Origin: Enterobacter hormaechei subsp. xiangfangensis | GTDB lineage: Bacteria; Pseudomonadota; Gammaproteobacteria; Enterobacterales; Enterobacteriaceae | Assembly: GCF_001729785.1 (NCBI RefSeq) | Contig: NZ_CP017183.1 | Coordinates: 248,001-312,000 of the forward strand | Length of the DNA: 64,000 nt | Direction of reading: 5' to 3' | Shown here: piece after piece, positions 51,371 through 63,839 of the stretch | Position numbering within the stretch: position 1 is the first letter of the stretch | Layout of the letters: every line of letters starts with the position of its first letter | Notes under the pieces: generated by a model | Told to the model about the DNA's origin: nothing | What the model saw: only the letters and a program-made list of their open reading frames with translations | Database searches by the model: none | Program-made: the position numbers and the translations under genes

Positions 51371-52009
51371 GTGAAGCGACCTGCAATCATCCTGATTTGC
51401 CTGCTGTTGCAGGCGTGCTCAGCTACCACCAAAGGGCTGGGCCACTCACTGTGGGACAGCATGTTCGGCACGCCGGGCGTGCATCTGACCGATGACGAAC
51501 TTCAGAACATGCCGTATGCCAGCCAGTACATGCAGCTAAACGATGGTCCGCAACTGTTTGTGGTGCTCGCTTTCGATGAAAACGGGCAGCAGAAATGGGT
51601 GACGCAGGATCAGGCCACCATCGTGACGCAGCATTCCCGCATCGTGAAAACGTTGCTCGGCGGCGACAACCTGCTTGAGGTGAACAACCTGGCTGAAGAT
51701 CCGCTCATCAAGCCGAATCAGATTGTCGATGGCGCAAGCTGGACGCGCACGATGGGCTGGACCGAGCACAAACAGGTGCGCTACGCCACGGCCCGCTCCA
51801 CCTTCCGCTGGGACGGTACGGACAGTGTCAAAGTGGGCAGCGACGAAACGCAGGTGCGCGTGCTGGATGAAGAGGTGACAACCGATCAGGCCACCTGGCA
51901 TAACCGCTTCTGGGTGGACGAAGAGGGGCAAATCCGCCAGTCCTTGCAGTATCTCGGTGCCGGTTTCTTCCCGGTGAAGACCACCCTGATCAAGGCGGCG
52001 AAATCATGA
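51371..52009 (+). CDS. yjbF: YjbF, exopolysaccharide-associated lipoprotein
   Basis: The 212-residue protein equals E. coli YjbF in length and is related to GfcB of group 4 capsule systems. The signal peptide ends in the lipobox LQAC with Cys16 (MKRPAIILICLLLQAC). The position +2 residue is Ser, which favours outer membrane sorting. It starts with GTG at 51371 behind GGAG. A longer frame from 51341 begins inside the upstream hairpin and is rejected. The stop overlaps the yjbG start (ATGA). Confidence 0.93.
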   Translation: MKRPAIILICLLLQACSATTKGLGHSLWDSMFGTPGVHLTDDELQNMPYASQYMQLNDGPQLFVVLAFDENGQQKWVTQDQATIVTQHSRIVKTLLGGDNLLEVNNLAEDPLIKPNQIVDGASWTRTMGWTEHKQVRYATARSTFRWDGTDSVKVGSDETQVRVLDEEVTTDQATWHNRFWVDEEGQIRQSLQYLGAGFFPVKTTLIKAAKS

Positions 52010-52743
52010 AAATGTTCATCCACATTGCGCTTCTCGCCAGCCTGGCCTCGCCGCTGGCGTGGTCTGCGGGAACGGTACAGGTCTACACCCCGGACAGCGA
52101 AAAACCTAAAACCTTAACCAATGCCGGGCATCTGCTCGATCTGGTGGGGCAGCCGAGGCTGGCGAAAAGCTGGTGGGCCGGGGCGGTTATCAGCGAGCGT
52201 CAGGCGACGATTGTAGCGGAACAAAAACATCAGGCGCTGCTCGCCCGACTGAGCGGGCTGGCACAACAGGAAGATGCCGACGATGCCGCGGCTATTACTA
52301 GCCTGCGTCAGCAGCTTCAGGCGGTTAAGGTGACGGGGCGCCAGAAGGTGAATCTCGATCCCGACGAAGTGCGTGTCGCGGAAAACGGCAATCCGTCGCT
52401 GGAAGGGGACTATACCCTGTGGCTTCCGGCTCAGCCTTCCACCGTCACCGTGATGGGGCTTCTCAGCAGCCCTGGCAAAAAGCCGTTTACGCCGGGCCGG
52501 GACGTGGCGAGCTATCTCGACGAGCAAAGTCTGCTCAGCGGAGCGGATAAAAGCTATGCCTGGGTGGTCTATCCGGACGGGCATACGCAGAAAGCGCCGG
52601 TGGCTTACTGGAATAAACGCCATATCGAACCTATGCCGGGCAGCATCATTTTTGTCGGTTTTGCCGACCATTTCTGGACGAAAGCGTATGACGGGCTTAA
52701 TGCCGATATCCTTCGCTCCCTGATACAGCGGATACCGGAATAA
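52006..52743 (+). CDS. yjbG: YjbG, periplasmic exopolysaccharide protein
   Basis: The 245-residue protein equals E. coli YjbG in length and is related to GfcC. A signal peptide (about 1-21, ending SPLAWSAG) is followed by segments with SLHB/Wza-like ubiquitin-type folds. [23 protein letters not shown] lies in the middle, and the end [27 protein letters not shown] is typical. It should act in the periplasm with YjbF and YjbH in polysaccharide export. It overlaps yjbF by four bases and yjbH by one. Confidence 0.93.
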   Translation: MKMFIHIALLASLASPLAWSAGTVQVYTPDSEKPKTLTNAGHLLDLVGQPRLAKSWWAGAVISERQATIVAEQKHQALLARLSGLAQQEDADDAAAITSLRQQLQAVKVTGRQKVNLDPDEVRVAENGNPSLEGDYTLWLPAQPSTVTVMGLLSSPGKKPFTPGRDVASYLDEQSLLSGADKSYAWVVYPDGHTQKAPVAYWNKRHIEPMPGSIIFVGFADHFWTKAYDGLNADILRSLIQRIPE

Positions 52744-54839
52744 TGAAAAAAACCTATCTCTACAGCATGCTTGCACTGTGCGTGAGTGCCGCCTGTCATG
52801 CAGAAACGTATCCGGCACCCATCGGCCCGTCGCAGTCCGATTTTGGCGGCGTGGGCTTACTGCAAACCCCAACCGCGCGTATGGCCCGCGAGGGGGAAAT
52901 CAGCCTTAACTATCGCGATAACGATCAGTACCGTTACTACTCTGCGTCCGTACAGCTGTTCCCCTGGCTGGAGACCACGCTGCGCTACACCGACGTGCGT
53001 ACAAAACAGTACAGCAGCGTAGACGCTTTCTCCGGCGATCAGACCTACAAAGACAAAGCCTTCGACGTGAAGCTGCGTCTGTGGGAAGAGAGTTACTGGA
53101 TGCCGCAGGTCTCCGTTGGTGCGAAAGACATTGGCGGGACCGGCCTGTTTGACGCGGAATACATCGTGGCCAGCAAAGCCTGGGGACCGTTTGATTTCTC
53201 ACTCGGTCTGGGATGGGGCTATCTGGGTACCAGCGGCAACGTCAAAAATCCGTTCTGCTCCTACAGTGATAAATACTGCTACCGTGATAACAGCTACCAG
53301 AAAGCGGGCTCCATCAACGGCGACCAGATGTTCCACGGCCCGGCCTCGCTGTTTGGTGGTGTAGAGTATCAAACGCCATGGCAGCCGCTGCGCCTGAAGC
53401 TGGAGTACGAAGGTAATAACTACAGCGAAGATTTTGCCGGCAAAATTGAGCAGAAGAGCAAGTTTAACGTCGGCGCCATTTACCGCGTCACCGACTGGGC
53501 CGACGTTAACCTCAGCTATGAGCGCGGTAATACCCTGATGTTTGGCTTTACCCTGCGCACTAACTTTAACGACATGCGGCCGCACTATAATGACAACCCG
53601 CGGCCAAAATATCAGCCGGAGCCGCAGGATGCGATCATTCAGCACTCCGTGGTAGCGAACCAGCTGACGCTGCTGAAATATAACGCGGGCCTGGCGGATC
53701 CGAAGATCCAGACCAAAGGCGATACGCTGTATGTTACCGGCGAGCAGGTGAAATACCGCGACTCCCGCGAAGGGATCGAGCGCGCCAACCGGATCGTCAT
53801 GAACGATCTGCCGGAGGGGATCCGCACGATCCGCGTGACGGAGAACCGCCTGAATCTGCCGCAGGTCACCACCGAAACCGATGTTGCCAGCCTTAAGCGT
53901 CATCTTGAAGGCGAACCGCTCGGGCATGAAACCGAGCTGGTGCAAAAACGCGTTGAGCCGGTGGTGCCGGAAACCACCGAGCAGGGCTGGTATATCGATA
54001 AATCGCGCTTCGATTTCCATATCGATCCGGTGCTGAACCAGTCCGTGGGTGGGCCGGAAAACTTCTATATGTATCAGCTGGGCGCGATGGCGACGGCGGA
54101 TCTGTGGGTGACCGACCACCTGTTGACCACCGGTAGTCTGTTCGGCAACATTGCCAACAACTACGACAAATTTAACTACACCAACCCGCCGAACGATTCA
54201 AAACTGCCGCGCGTGCGTACCCGCGTTCGTGAATATGTGCAGAACGATATCTACGTGAATAACCTCCAGGCCAACTACTTCCAGTATTTCGGCAACGGCT
54301 TCTACGGCCAGGTTTACGGTGGCTATCTGGAAACCATGTTCGGCGGCGCCGGGGCAGAAGTGCTTTATCGTCCTGTCGACAGCAACTGGGCGTTTGGGGT
54401 TGATGCCAACTACGTGAAACAGCGTGACTGGCGCAGCGCGCAGGACATGATGAAGTTCACCGACTACAGCGTCAAAACCGGCCACCTGACCGCCTACTGG
54501 ACGCCGTCGTTCGCGCAGGACGTGCTGGTAAAAGCCAGCGTCGGCCAGTATCTGGCGGGCGATAAGGGCGGCACGCTGGATATCTCCAAACACTTTGACA
54601 GCGGCGTTGTGGTGGGCGGCTATGCCACCATCACCAACGTTTCGCCAGACGAGTACGGGGAAGGGGACTTCACCAAAGGGGTGTACGTGTCGATTCCGCT
54701 GGATCTGTTCTCATCAGGCCCAACCCGCAGCCGTGCGGCAGTGGGCTGGACGCCGCTGACGCGCGACGGCGGTCAGCAGCTTGGACGTAAATTCCAGCTG
54801 TATGATATGACCAGCGATAAGAACATTAACTTCCGCTGA
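52743..54839 (+). CDS. yjbH: YjbH, outer membrane exopolysaccharide porin-like protein
   Basis: The 698-residue protein equals E. coli YjbH in length (DUF940, related to GfcD). The signal peptide is [20 protein letters not shown]. Aromatic-rich alternating strands through most of the chain suggest two beta-barrel regions flanking a middle portion (about 300-410). Family segments include [20 protein letters not shown] and [16 protein letters not shown]. It probably forms the outer membrane component for the yjb polysaccharide. It is the last gene of the operon and is followed by a REP pair. Confidence 0.93.
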   Translation: MKKTYLYSMLALCVSAACHAETYPAPIGPSQSDFGGVGLLQTPTARMAREGEISLNYRDNDQYRYYSASVQLFPWLETTLRYTDVRTKQYSSVDAFSGDQTYKDKAFDVKLRLWEESYWMPQVSVGAKDIGGTGLFDAEYIVASKAWGPFDFSLGLGWGYLGTSGNVKNPFCSYSDKYCYRDNSYQKAGSINGDQMFHGPASLFGGVEYQTPWQPLRLKLEYEGNNYSEDFAGKIEQKSKFNVGAIYRVTDWADVNLSYERGNTLMFGFTLRTNFNDMRPHYNDNPRPKYQPEPQDAIIQHSVVANQLTLLKYNAGLADPKIQTKGDTLYVTGEQVKYRDSREGIERANRIVMNDLPEGIRTIRVTENRLNLPQVTTETDVASLKRHLEGEPLGHETELVQKRVEPVVPETTEQGWYIDKSRFDFHIDPVLNQSVGGPENFYMYQLGAMATADLWVTDHLLTTGSLFGNIANNYDKFNYTNPPNDSKLPRVRTRVREYVQNDIYVNNLQANYFQYFGNGFYGQVYGGYLETMFGGAGAEVLYRPVDSNWAFGVDANYVKQRDWRSAQDMMKFTDYSVKTGHLTAYWTPSFAQDVLVKASVGQYLAGDKGGTLDISKHFDSGVVVGGYATITNVSPDEYGEGDFTKGVYVSIPLDLFSSGPTRSRAAVGWTPLTRDGGQQLGRKFQLYDMTSDKNINFR

Positions 54840-54847
54840 TGCTTCAC

Positions 54848-54914
54848 GCCGGGCGGCACTGCGTTTGCCCGGCCTACGGTTTTTGTAGGCCCGGTAAGCG
54901 CAGCGCCACCGGGC
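54848..54914. repeat. Pair of inverted REP elements between yjbH and psiE
   Basis: Two REP-type imperfect palindromes, 54848-54877 and 54885-54914, lie in opposite orientation and end in GGCCTAC and GTAGGCC. The GCGCTGCGCTTACC type core resembles Enterobacter/Klebsiella REPs. It probably stabilises the 3' end of yjbEFGH mRNA. Confidence 0.85.
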
Positions 54915-55001
54915 GAATGCGCCAAACATAAACAAAAAATATAGATCCCCGTCACATTTTTGCGTTATACAGGAACCTCGCCCTGGAGAATGAGGTGCTG
55001 T

Positions 55002-55412
55002 ATGACATCCCTGACTCGTCCGCGCGTTGAGTTTATCTCAACGATACTCCAGACCGTACTGAACCTCGGTCTGCTGAGCCTTGGCCTGATCCTGGTCGTT
55101 TTTCTGGGTAAAGAGACGGTGCATCTGGCGGATGTGCTCTTTGCTCCTGAGCAAACCAGCAAATACGCACTGGTGGAAGGCCTGGTGGTCTACTTTCTCT
55201 ACTTTGAATTTATCGCCCTGATTGTGAAGTACTTTCAGTCCGGCTTTCACTTCCCGCTGCGCTATTTTGTCTACATTGGCATCACCGCCATTGTGCGGCT
55301 GATCATCGTCGATCATAAATCCCCGCTCGACGTGCTGATCTACTCGGCGGCGATCCTGCTGCTGGTGATCACCCTCTGGCTGTGCAACTCAAAGCGGCTA
55401 AAACGCGAATAA
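55002..55412 (+). CDS. psiE: Phosphate starvation-inducible membrane protein PsiE
   Basis: The 136-residue protein equals E. coli PsiE in length and is nearly identical. It has about four membrane helices (roughly 12-38, 54-76, 83-101 and 106-126) and a basic C terminus. E. coli psiE is induced by phosphate starvation through PhoB and repressed by CRP. The molecular function is unknown. The start at 55002 follows GAGG (54992-54995); an in-frame ATG at 54960 lacks a ribosome binding site. The stop touches the A-run of the mal terminator. Confidence 0.94.
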   Translation: MTSLTRPRVEFISTILQTVLNLGLLSLGLILVVFLGKETVHLADVLFAPEQTSKYALVEGLVVYFLYFEFIALIVKYFQSGFHFPLRYFVYIGITAIVRLIIVDHKSPLDVLIYSAAILLLVITLWLCNSKRLKRE

Positions 55413-55436
55413 AAAAAGGGCGCTCCGAAGAGCGCC
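55411..55436 (-). terminator. Terminator of malEFG
   Basis: On the minus strand a GGCGCTC/GAGCGCC stem with a TTCG loop is followed by seven T (plus-strand A-run 55411-55417, which includes the end of the psiE stop codon). It lies about 72 bases beyond malG. Confidence 0.92.
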
Positions 55437-55508
55437 TAACAACAGTCACAAGTTGGTTCAATACAATACGTCTAAAGTTGAGGGTTGCAGTGGCATAACA
55501 AATGAAAC
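55411..55508 (-). ncRNA. Candidate malG 3' UTR small RNA (MalH-like)
   Basis: The 98 bases from the malG stop to the end of the terminator form a 3' UTR ending in a short stem and seven U, as Hfq-bound 3'-derived sRNAs do. E. coli makes an sRNA of about this size, MalH, from the malG 3' UTR; it tunes maltoporin expression. Sequence equivalence was not checked, so this is inferred from position and size. Confidence 0.4.
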
Positions 55509-56399
55509 TTAACCTTTCACACCGCCCGCCGTCAGGCCGTTGACCAGCCAGCGCTGGGCCAGCAGGAACACCACGGTAATCGGGATGGCAGAGAGGACGG
55601 CCGCCGCGGCAAAGTCGCCCCACAGGTAGTTTTGCGGGTTGAGATACTGCTGCATACCGACGGCCAGGGTGTAGCTGTTTACATCGCGCAGTAACAGAGA
55701 GGCGACCGGTACTTCGGTGATCGCCGCGATAAACGACAGAATAAACACCACCGCCAGAATCGGCACCGACAACGGCAGCAGCACCAGGCGGAACGCCTGC
55801 CACGGTGTCGCGCCATCCAGTGCCGCCGCTTCTTCCAGCGAGCCGTCGATGGTTTCGAAATAGCCTTTAATGGTCCACACGTGCAGGGCGATACCGCCGA
55901 GATAGGCGAAGATCACGCCGCCGTGAGTGTTCAGGCCAATGAACGGCACGTACTGGCCCAGACGGTCAAACAAGGCATATAACGCCACCAGCGACAGTAC
56001 GGCCGGGAACATCTGGAAAATCAGCATCCCTTTCAGCAGGGTCGCTTTGCCCGGAAAACGCATACGGGCGAAGGCGTAAGCACAGGTGGTGGAGAGCGTC
56101 ACGATGCCGATGGCTGTGATGGTTGCCACCTTCACCGAGTTCCACAGCCACAGCAGCACCGGGAACGGCGGCGGCGTGACGCGGCCATCCGCGTGTTCCA
56201 CGCTGAAGCCCAGCGCGAGCTTCCAGTGCTCCCAGGAGATTTCGTCCGGGATCAGGCTCCCGGTGGCGAAGTTCCCCGAACGCAGGGATATGGCGATAAC
56301 CATCAGCAGCGGGAACATGATCGCCGCGATGAAAATCAGCAGGCCTAAGTGCGTCGCGAGGAGGCGCAGTTTCTGAGATTTGGGTTGTACCATTGCCAT
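55509..56399 (-). CDS. malG: Maltose/maltodextrin ABC transporter permease MalG
   Basis: The 296-residue inner membrane protein equals E. coli MalG in length and has about six membrane helices. The EAA loop that docks on MalK is visible as [23 protein letters not shown] (about 190-212). The family C terminus [13 protein letters not shown] is present. It forms the translocation pore with MalF. The first ATG (56399) is used as in E. coli; a second in-frame ATG lies at 56393. It is 14 bp downstream of malF. Confidence 0.97.
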   Translation of the reverse strand: MAMVQPKSQKLRLLATHLGLLIFIAAIMFPLLMVIAISLRSGNFATGSLIPDEISWEHWKLALGFSVEHADGRVTPPPFPVLLWLWNSVKVATITAIGIVTLSTTCAYAFARMRFPGKATLLKGMLIFQMFPAVLSLVALYALFDRLGQYVPFIGLNTHGGVIFAYLGGIALHVWTIKGYFETIDGSLEEAAALDGATPWQAFRLVLLPLSVPILAVVFILSFIAAITEVPVASLLLRDVNSYTLAVGMQQYLNPQNYLWGDFAAAAVLSAIPITVVFLLAQRWLVNGLTAGGVKG

Positions 56400-56413
56400 G
56401 TTCAGTGCCCTCC

Positions 56414-57958
56414 TTAGTCAAATTTCATACGTGTGGCTTTCAGGTTCACAATCGCCAGGGCGCCAACCAGCAGGAAGATCAGGGTGGCAATCGCCGCCGC
56501 CAGGCCGAAGTCCTGACCGCCGCCGCCCTCGAAGGCGATGCGGTAGGTGTAGCTCACGAGCAGGTCGGTATAGCCTGCTGGCGTAGTCGTACCGAGACGG
56601 TCCGGACCACCGTTGGTCAACAGCTGAATCAGCACGAAGTTGTTAAAGTTAAAGGCGAAGCTGGCGATCATCAGCGGCGTCAGCGGCTTAATGAGCAGCG
56701 GCAGGGTAATTTTGAAGAAGTTCTGGAACGGACCCGCGCCGTCCATCGCCGAGGCTTCGTAAAGGTCGTCCGGGATGGCCTTCAGCAGCCCCATGCACAG
56801 GATCATCATGTACGGATAGCCCAGCCAGGTGTTCACGATGATAATCATCGAGCGAGCGGTGGTCGGGTCGCTGAACCAGGCCGGTTTGATACCGAACAGC
56901 GCGCTCAGCATCATGTTGATTTCACCGAAGCTCTGGTTAAACAGCCCTTTGAAAATCAGAATCGAGATAAACGACGGCACGGCGTACGGCAGAATCAGCA
57001 GCACGCGGTAAATCGCTTTGCCTTTCAGGGACTCCCACTGCACGAGGCAGGCCAGCACCATGCCCACGGCCACGGTCAGGATCACGGTCAGCACCGAGAA
57101 GACCACCGTCCAGACGAAGATGGCGAAGAACGGTTTCTGGATGCCTTCGTCGGTAAATACGCGGGTGAAGTTGTCCCAGCCGATGGTGACGGTATAGCCC
57201 GGGCTGAGTTTGTCGTCGCCCCAGCTGCCGTCGGCATTCACAGACTGATAGAAACCGATATCGTTGTTCGGGCGGTACTTCACGCCGCTCTGGTTGTTGG
57301 TCAGCGTGCCGTCATCCGCCAGGGTATAGAGCGGTTGGGTGCCGGAGAACTGGCGCAGCGAGCTCATGATCACTTTGCTTTCGTCTGGCAGTACGGCGGT
57401 GAGCTGGGTCAGTGCCTGGCGATTCTGGGTGATGATACGCAGGTTGGCACGTTCACCTTCCGGCAGGGCCGCAGCCTCTTTTAAGGCCAGCTTCTGCTCA
57501 CCGCCAAATTTGAACGCGTCGGAAAGATAGGTTTTGCCGCTCTCACCGTCAGTGAGCGCTAACTTCCACTCATCACCCGCAGGATACAGGCCGAAGTTAA
57601 AGGTTTTACCCGCCTGATAAGAACGGTCCAGAAGCACCTGGGTGGCACGCTCCTGCGCGAGCTGGTTGGTGCTGCTGTAGTTGGTAAAGGCAATCGCGAT
57701 GGTGCAGATCAGCGGAAAGAGGACAAACAGCCCCATCCCGGCAACGCCCGGGTAAACATAGCGCCAGGCATACGCTTTACGGTTGGCGAAAATATACAGG
57801 CCAACCGAGCTTAAAATCAGCGTCATGATGGCGAATAGGTATTCCCCTTGCACGTACATTAAAACAACAAGGTAACCCACCAGCAGACACAGCAGACCTA
57901 TCACTGACCACTTCAGTGCGTCGCTTTGCCACCAGTGTTTCTTTTTAATGACATCCAT
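56414..57958 (-). CDS. malF: Maltose/maltodextrin ABC transporter permease MalF
   Basis: The 514-residue inner membrane protein equals E. coli MalF in length. Eight membrane helices are expected, with the large periplasmic P2 loop (about 93-275) that contacts MalE. The EAA loop is [23 protein letters not shown] (about 400-422). It contains the maltose-binding site within the membrane. It is separated from malE by 121 bp carrying two REP elements. Confidence 0.97.
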   Translation of the reverse strand: MDVIKKKHWWQSDALKWSVIGLLCLLVGYLVVLMYVQGEYLFAIMTLILSSVGLYIFANRKAYAWRYVYPGVAGMGLFVLFPLICTIAIAFTNYSSTNQLAQERATQVLLDRSYQAGKTFNFGLYPAGDEWKLALTDGESGKTYLSDAFKFGGEQKLALKEAAALPEGERANLRIITQNRQALTQLTAVLPDESKVIMSSLRQFSGTQPLYTLADDGTLTNNQSGVKYRPNNDIGFYQSVNADGSWGDDKLSPGYTVTIGWDNFTRVFTDEGIQKPFFAIFVWTVVFSVLTVILTVAVGMVLACLVQWESLKGKAIYRVLLILPYAVPSFISILIFKGLFNQSFGEINMMLSALFGIKPAWFSDPTTARSMIIIVNTWLGYPYMMILCMGLLKAIPDDLYEASAMDGAGPFQNFFKITLPLLIKPLTPLMIASFAFNFNNFVLIQLLTNGGPDRLGTTTPAGYTDLLVSYTYRIAFEGGGGQDFGLAAAIATLIFLLVGALAIVNLKATRMKFD

Positions 57959-57991
57959 GGGGTTCTTCCTCTACAACGGTGGAAACTTATC

Positions 57992-58068
57992 GTCAGGTGG
58001 CGCTGCGCTTACCTGACCTACGGATCGTGCCGTAGTCGTAGGGCGGGTAAGCGCATGCGCCACCCGCC
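57992..58068. repeat. Inverted REP pair in the malE-malF spacer
   Basis: Two REP units at 57992-58021 and 58038-58068 are in opposite orientation (…CCTGACCTAC and GTAGGGCGGG…). E. coli has two inverted REPs in the same spacer, where they protect upstream malE mRNA from 3' exonucleases and so raise MalE over MalF. The same role is inferred. Confidence 0.9.
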
Positions 58069-58079
58069 GTTTTTCAGAC

Positions 58080-59282
<1,203 letters not shown>

Positions 59283-59390
59283 TTATTGGTGATGTGCTCG
59301 TGGATACATAAGGTGGTTCAACGTGACTCAGTCTCCTTATTTGACATCCTCTTTCCATCCTCCCAGTCCCTACGCCCCACCCCCTGTTTG

Positions 59391-59406
59391 TGTGATCCCT
59401 GTAACA
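59391..59406 (+). promoter_or_regulatory. CRP site in the malE-malK region
   Basis: TGTGA, six bases (TCCCTG), TAACA matches the CRP palindrome in nearly all conserved positions. It lies between the malE-proximal and malK-proximal MalT boxes. Confidence 0.7.
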
Positions 59407-59511
59407 TAAATTTAAGTTATGAGTGCTGGCGCACATAAAAACCCACTGAATTTTGCAGGCCGCTTCACGATTTTCGCCTCGGCCCCTCAGCTGCGGTCGC
59501 AGAGCCTGCTC

Positions 59512-59534
59512 TCTCATCCTCCCGCCTCCTCCCC
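59512..59534 (-). promoter_or_regulatory. malK-proximal MalT boxes
   Basis: On the minus strand GGGGAGGAGG (59534-59525) is an exact match to the MalT consensus GGGGA(T/G)GAGG. GAGGATGAGA (59521-59512) matches most positions of it. Confidence 0.7.
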
Positions 59535-59641
59535 CATAAAAAAGCCGGGGGGTGGAGGATTCACGAAAGTAATGGAACACGCATAGTGAACTTATCTTGA
59601 ATGTTTCTGTCGGTGACAGGTTGTAACGAAGGGAGAAGGGC

Positions 59642-60751
59642 ATGGCGAGCGTACAGCTGCGTAATGTAACGAAAGCCTGGGGCGACGTAGTGGTGTCAAA
59701 AGACATCAATCTGGACATCCACGAAGGTGAATTTGTGGTGTTCGTGGGTCCATCAGGCTGTGGTAAATCGACTCTGCTGCGTATGATTGCCGGTCTTGAA
59801 ACCATCACCAGTGGCGATTTATTTATTGGTGATACCCGAATGAACGACATCCCGCCAGCTGAACGCGGCGTGGGCATGGTGTTCCAGTCTTATGCGCTTT
59901 ATCCGCATCTTTCCGTTGCCGAGAACATGTCCTTTGGCCTGAAGCTGGCCGGCGCGAAAAAAGAGACCATTAACCAGCGCGTCACCCAGGTGGCGGAAGT
60001 GCTTCAGCTGGCACATCTGCTGGAGCGTAAACCGAAGGCGCTCTCCGGTGGTCAGCGTCAGCGTGTGGCGATCGGCCGTACGCTGGTGGCCGAGCCGCGC
60101 GTGTTCCTGCTCGATGAACCTCTCTCTAACCTGGATGCCGCCCTGCGCGTCCAGATGCGTATCGAAATCTCCCGTCTGCACAAACGCCTTGGACGCACGA
60201 TGATTTACGTCACCCACGATCAGGTCGAAGCGATGACGCTGGCCGACAAAATCGTGGTGCTGGATGCCGGTCGCGTGGCGCAGGTGGGCAAACCGCTGGA
60301 GCTGTATCACTACCCGGCAGACCGCTTTGTTGCGGGCTTTATTGGCTCGCCAAAGATGAACTTCCTGCCCGTAAAAGTGACCGCGACGGCAATCGAACAG
60401 GTACAGGTGGAGCTGCCAAACCGTCAGCAAGTCTGGCTGCCGGTCGACAGCGCCAACGTACAGGTGGGGGCCAATATGTCCCTCGGTATCCGTCCTGAGC
60501 ATCTACTGCCAAGCCACATTGCGGATGTGACGCTGGAAGGTGAAGTTCAGGTCGTCGAACAGCTTGGTCACGAAACACAGATTCATATCCAGATCCCCGC
60601 CATCCGTCAGAACCTGGTCTACCGCCAGAATGACGTGGTGTTGGTAGAAGAGGGTGCCACATTCGCTATCGGTTTGCCGCCAGAGCGTTGCCATCTGTTC
60701 CGTGAGGATGGCACTGCATGTCGTCGGTTGCACAAAGAGCCAGGCGTTTAA
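59642..60751 (+). CDS. malK: Maltose/maltodextrin ABC transporter ATP-binding subunit
   Basis: The 369-residue ATPase (E. coli MalK 371) drives MalFG. Visible are Walker [10 protein letters not shown] (36-44), the Q-loop in [10 protein letters not shown], signature LSGGQRQR, Walker [13 protein letters not shown] with Glu159, and His192 in YVTHD. The C-terminal regulatory domain (from about 235) binds MalT and EIIA-Glc in E. coli. It lacks two residues found there in E. coli (ELPNRQQ here, ELPMPNRQQ there). GGGAGAAGGGC precedes the ATG. lamB follows 45 bp downstream. Confidence 0.98.
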   Translation: MASVQLRNVTKAWGDVVVSKDINLDIHEGEFVVFVGPSGCGKSTLLRMIAGLETITSGDLFIGDTRMNDIPPAERGVGMVFQSYALYPHLSVAENMSFGLKLAGAKKETINQRVTQVAEVLQLAHLLERKPKALSGGQRQRVAIGRTLVAEPRVFLLDEPLSNLDAALRVQMRIEISRLHKRLGRTMIYVTHDQVEAMTLADKIVVLDAGRVAQVGKPLELYHYPADRFVAGFIGSPKMNFLPVKVTATAIEQVQVELPNRQQVWLPVDSANVQVGANMSLGIRPEHLLPSHIADVTLEGEVQVVEQLGHETQIHIQIPAIRQNLVYRQNDVVLVEEGATFAIGLPPERCHLFREDGTACRRLHKEPGV

Positions 60752-62104
<1,353 letters not shown>

Positions 62105-62133
62105 TTCGTCGAGCCTGACGTAATGACCTGAAA

Positions 62134-62153
62134 AGAGGGGCGTAAGCCCCTCT
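62134..62153 (+). other. Hairpin between lamB and malM
   Basis: An AGAGGGGC/GCCCCTCT stem with a GTAA tetraloop follows lamB by 29 bases. The downstream TCTCCTTA is only weakly uridine-rich. It may attenuate transcription into malM or protect lamB mRNA. Confidence 0.55.
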
Positions 62154-62218
62154 CTCCTTAGGGTGCTGCGCGCTATTGCCTGGCCACCGCAGTGCTCACG
62201 CTATCAGAGGTAATAACA

Positions 62219-63157
62219 ATGAAAATGAAGAAAAGTCTCATCGCGCTGTGCCTCTCTGCGGGGCTGTTGGCCTGTGCGCCTGCGCTCACCTATGCAGATG
62301 TGAATTTTGTTCCTCAAAATACCAGTGCTGCGCCAGCTATTCCGGCTGCGGCTCTTCAGCAACTGGTGTGGACGCCAGTTGATCAGTCGAAAACTCAAAC
62401 CACGCAGCTTGCCGCTGGCGGTCAGTCGCTGAACGTGCCGGGTATCAGCGGTCCGGTTGCGGCTTTCAGCGTGCCGGCGAATATCGGCGAGCTGACCCTG
62501 ACGTTAACCAGTGAAGTCAATAAACAGACCAGCGTCTTCGCGCCTAACGTGCTGATCCTCGATCAGAGCATGACGCCATCCGCATTCTTCCCAAGCGACT
62601 ATTTCAGCTATCAGGAGCCTGGCGTCATGAGTGCCGATCGGCTGGAAGGCGTTATGCGCCTGACGCCAGCCCTGGGTCAGCAGAAGATTTATGTCCTGGT
62701 GTTCACGACTGAAAAAGATCTGCAACAGACAACGAAGCTGGTTGATCCGGCGAAAGCCTACGCAAAAGGCACCGGTAACGCTGTCCCGGATATCCCGGAT
62801 CCGCATGCTCGCCATACTACCGACGGCCTGATCAAGCTGAAAGTCTCCACCAACAGCGCCTCCAGCGTACTCGTAGGCCCGCTGTTTGGCTCATCTGGCC
62901 CGGGGCCGGTAACGGTGGGTAATACTGCCGCGCCTGTGTATGCCGCGCCAGCCGCAACACCGGCCGCGGCTCCGGCCCCGGCGAAAAAAGCCGAGCCGGT
63001 GCTTAACGATACTGAAACGTACTTTAACAACGCCATCAAGCAGGCAGTTAAAAACGGCGATGTCGATAAAGCGCTGAAACTGCTTGATGAAGCCGAGCGT
63101 TTAGGTTCAACCACTGCCCGTTCCACCTTTATCAGCAGTGTAAAAGGCAAGGGGTAA
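62219..63157 (+). CDS. malM: Periplasmic protein of the mal regulon MalM
   Basis: The 312-residue protein (E. coli MalM 306) has a signal peptide ending in LTYA before DVNFVPQNTS. The body contains GISGPVAAFSVPANIGELTLTLTSEV and LVGPLFGSS. A Pro/Ala-rich linker (about 242-262) and a C-terminal helical segment ALKLLDEAERLGS follow. Function is unknown beyond mal regulon membership. Residue 19 is Cys where E. coli has Ser, creating an LLAC sequence that resembles a lipobox. The start at 62219 fits the family (MKMKKSL); a frame from 62192 is rejected. Confidence 0.94.
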   Translation: MKMKKSLIALCLSAGLLACAPALTYADVNFVPQNTSAAPAIPAAALQQLVWTPVDQSKTQTTQLAAGGQSLNVPGISGPVAAFSVPANIGELTLTLTSEVNKQTSVFAPNVLILDQSMTPSAFFPSDYFSYQEPGVMSADRLEGVMRLTPALGQQKIYVLVFTTEKDLQQTTKLVDPAKAYAKGTGNAVPDIPDPHARHTTDGLIKLKVSTNSASSVLVGPLFGSSGPGPVTVGNTAAPVYAAPAATPAAAPAPAKKAEPVLNDTETYFNNAIKQAVKNGDVDKALKLLDEAERLGSTTARSTFISSVKGKG

Positions 63158-63193
63158 CCGTCTCCCCACAGTGCTGATTTTGTTAGTCGTTTG

Positions 63194-63220
63194 GTGCGCC
63201 TTCACGGGCGCACTTTTTTT
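63194..63220 (+). terminator. Terminator of malK-lamB-malM
   Basis: A GTGCGCC/GGCGCAC stem with a six-base loop is followed by seven T. Confidence 0.93.
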
Positions 63221-63329
63221 GGCTAAGTTGCACCATTGTTGCGATAGTGATCGTTAAATTCTGTTTGTCCGTCCTCATTTTGCCAATCTGCGATACAATG
63301 CTTTTACGTTATGTATCGGAGAGTCTGGC

Positions 63330-63827
63330 ATGTCACACCCCGCGCTCACGCAGCTGCGTGCGCTACGCTATTTCGACCACATCCCTGCGCTTGACCCGGA
63401 ACAGCTGGACTGGCTGCTGCTGGAAGATTCCATGACAAAACGTTTTGAGCAACAGGGTAAAACGGTCACGGTGACGATGATTCAGGAAGGGTTTGTCTCG
63501 CCTGCGGAGATTGCCAGCGAGCTGCCGCTGCTGCCGCAGGAAGAACGCTACTGGCTGCGTGAAATTTTACTCTGTGCAGATGGCGAGCCGTGGCTTGCCG
63601 GGCGGACGGTGGTTCCTGAGTCTACACTTTCCGGGCCGGAGCTGGCATTGCAACGCCTCGGCAAAACGCCCCTGGGGCGCTATCTGTTCACCTCGTCTGA
63701 ACTGACCCGTGATTTTATTGAAATTGGTTGCGATGCCGATTTGTGGGGGCGCCGTTCCCGCCTTCGTTTGAGTGGCAAGCCGTTAATACTGACGGAACTC
63801 TTTTTGCCTGCATCGCCGTTGTACTAA
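63330..63827 (+). CDS. ubiC: Chorismate-pyruvate lyase
   Basis: The 165-residue enzyme equals E. coli UbiC in length. It converts chorismate to 4-hydroxybenzoate, the first step of ubiquinone synthesis. Active-site elements are the Arg of RYWLREILL (residue 76 region), the [12 protein letters not shown] segment and the Glu of LTELFLP. A -10 TACAAT lies at 63294-63299. ubiA follows after 12 bp and is probably co-transcribed. Confidence 0.97.
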   Translation: MSHPALTQLRALRYFDHIPALDPEQLDWLLLEDSMTKRFEQQGKTVTVTMIQEGFVSPAEIASELPLLPQEERYWLREILLCADGEPWLAGRTVVPESTLSGPELALQRLGKTPLGRYLFTSSELTRDFIEIGCDADLWGRRSRLRLSGKPLILTELFLPASPLY

Positions 63828-63839
63828 GAGGGAGAGAAA

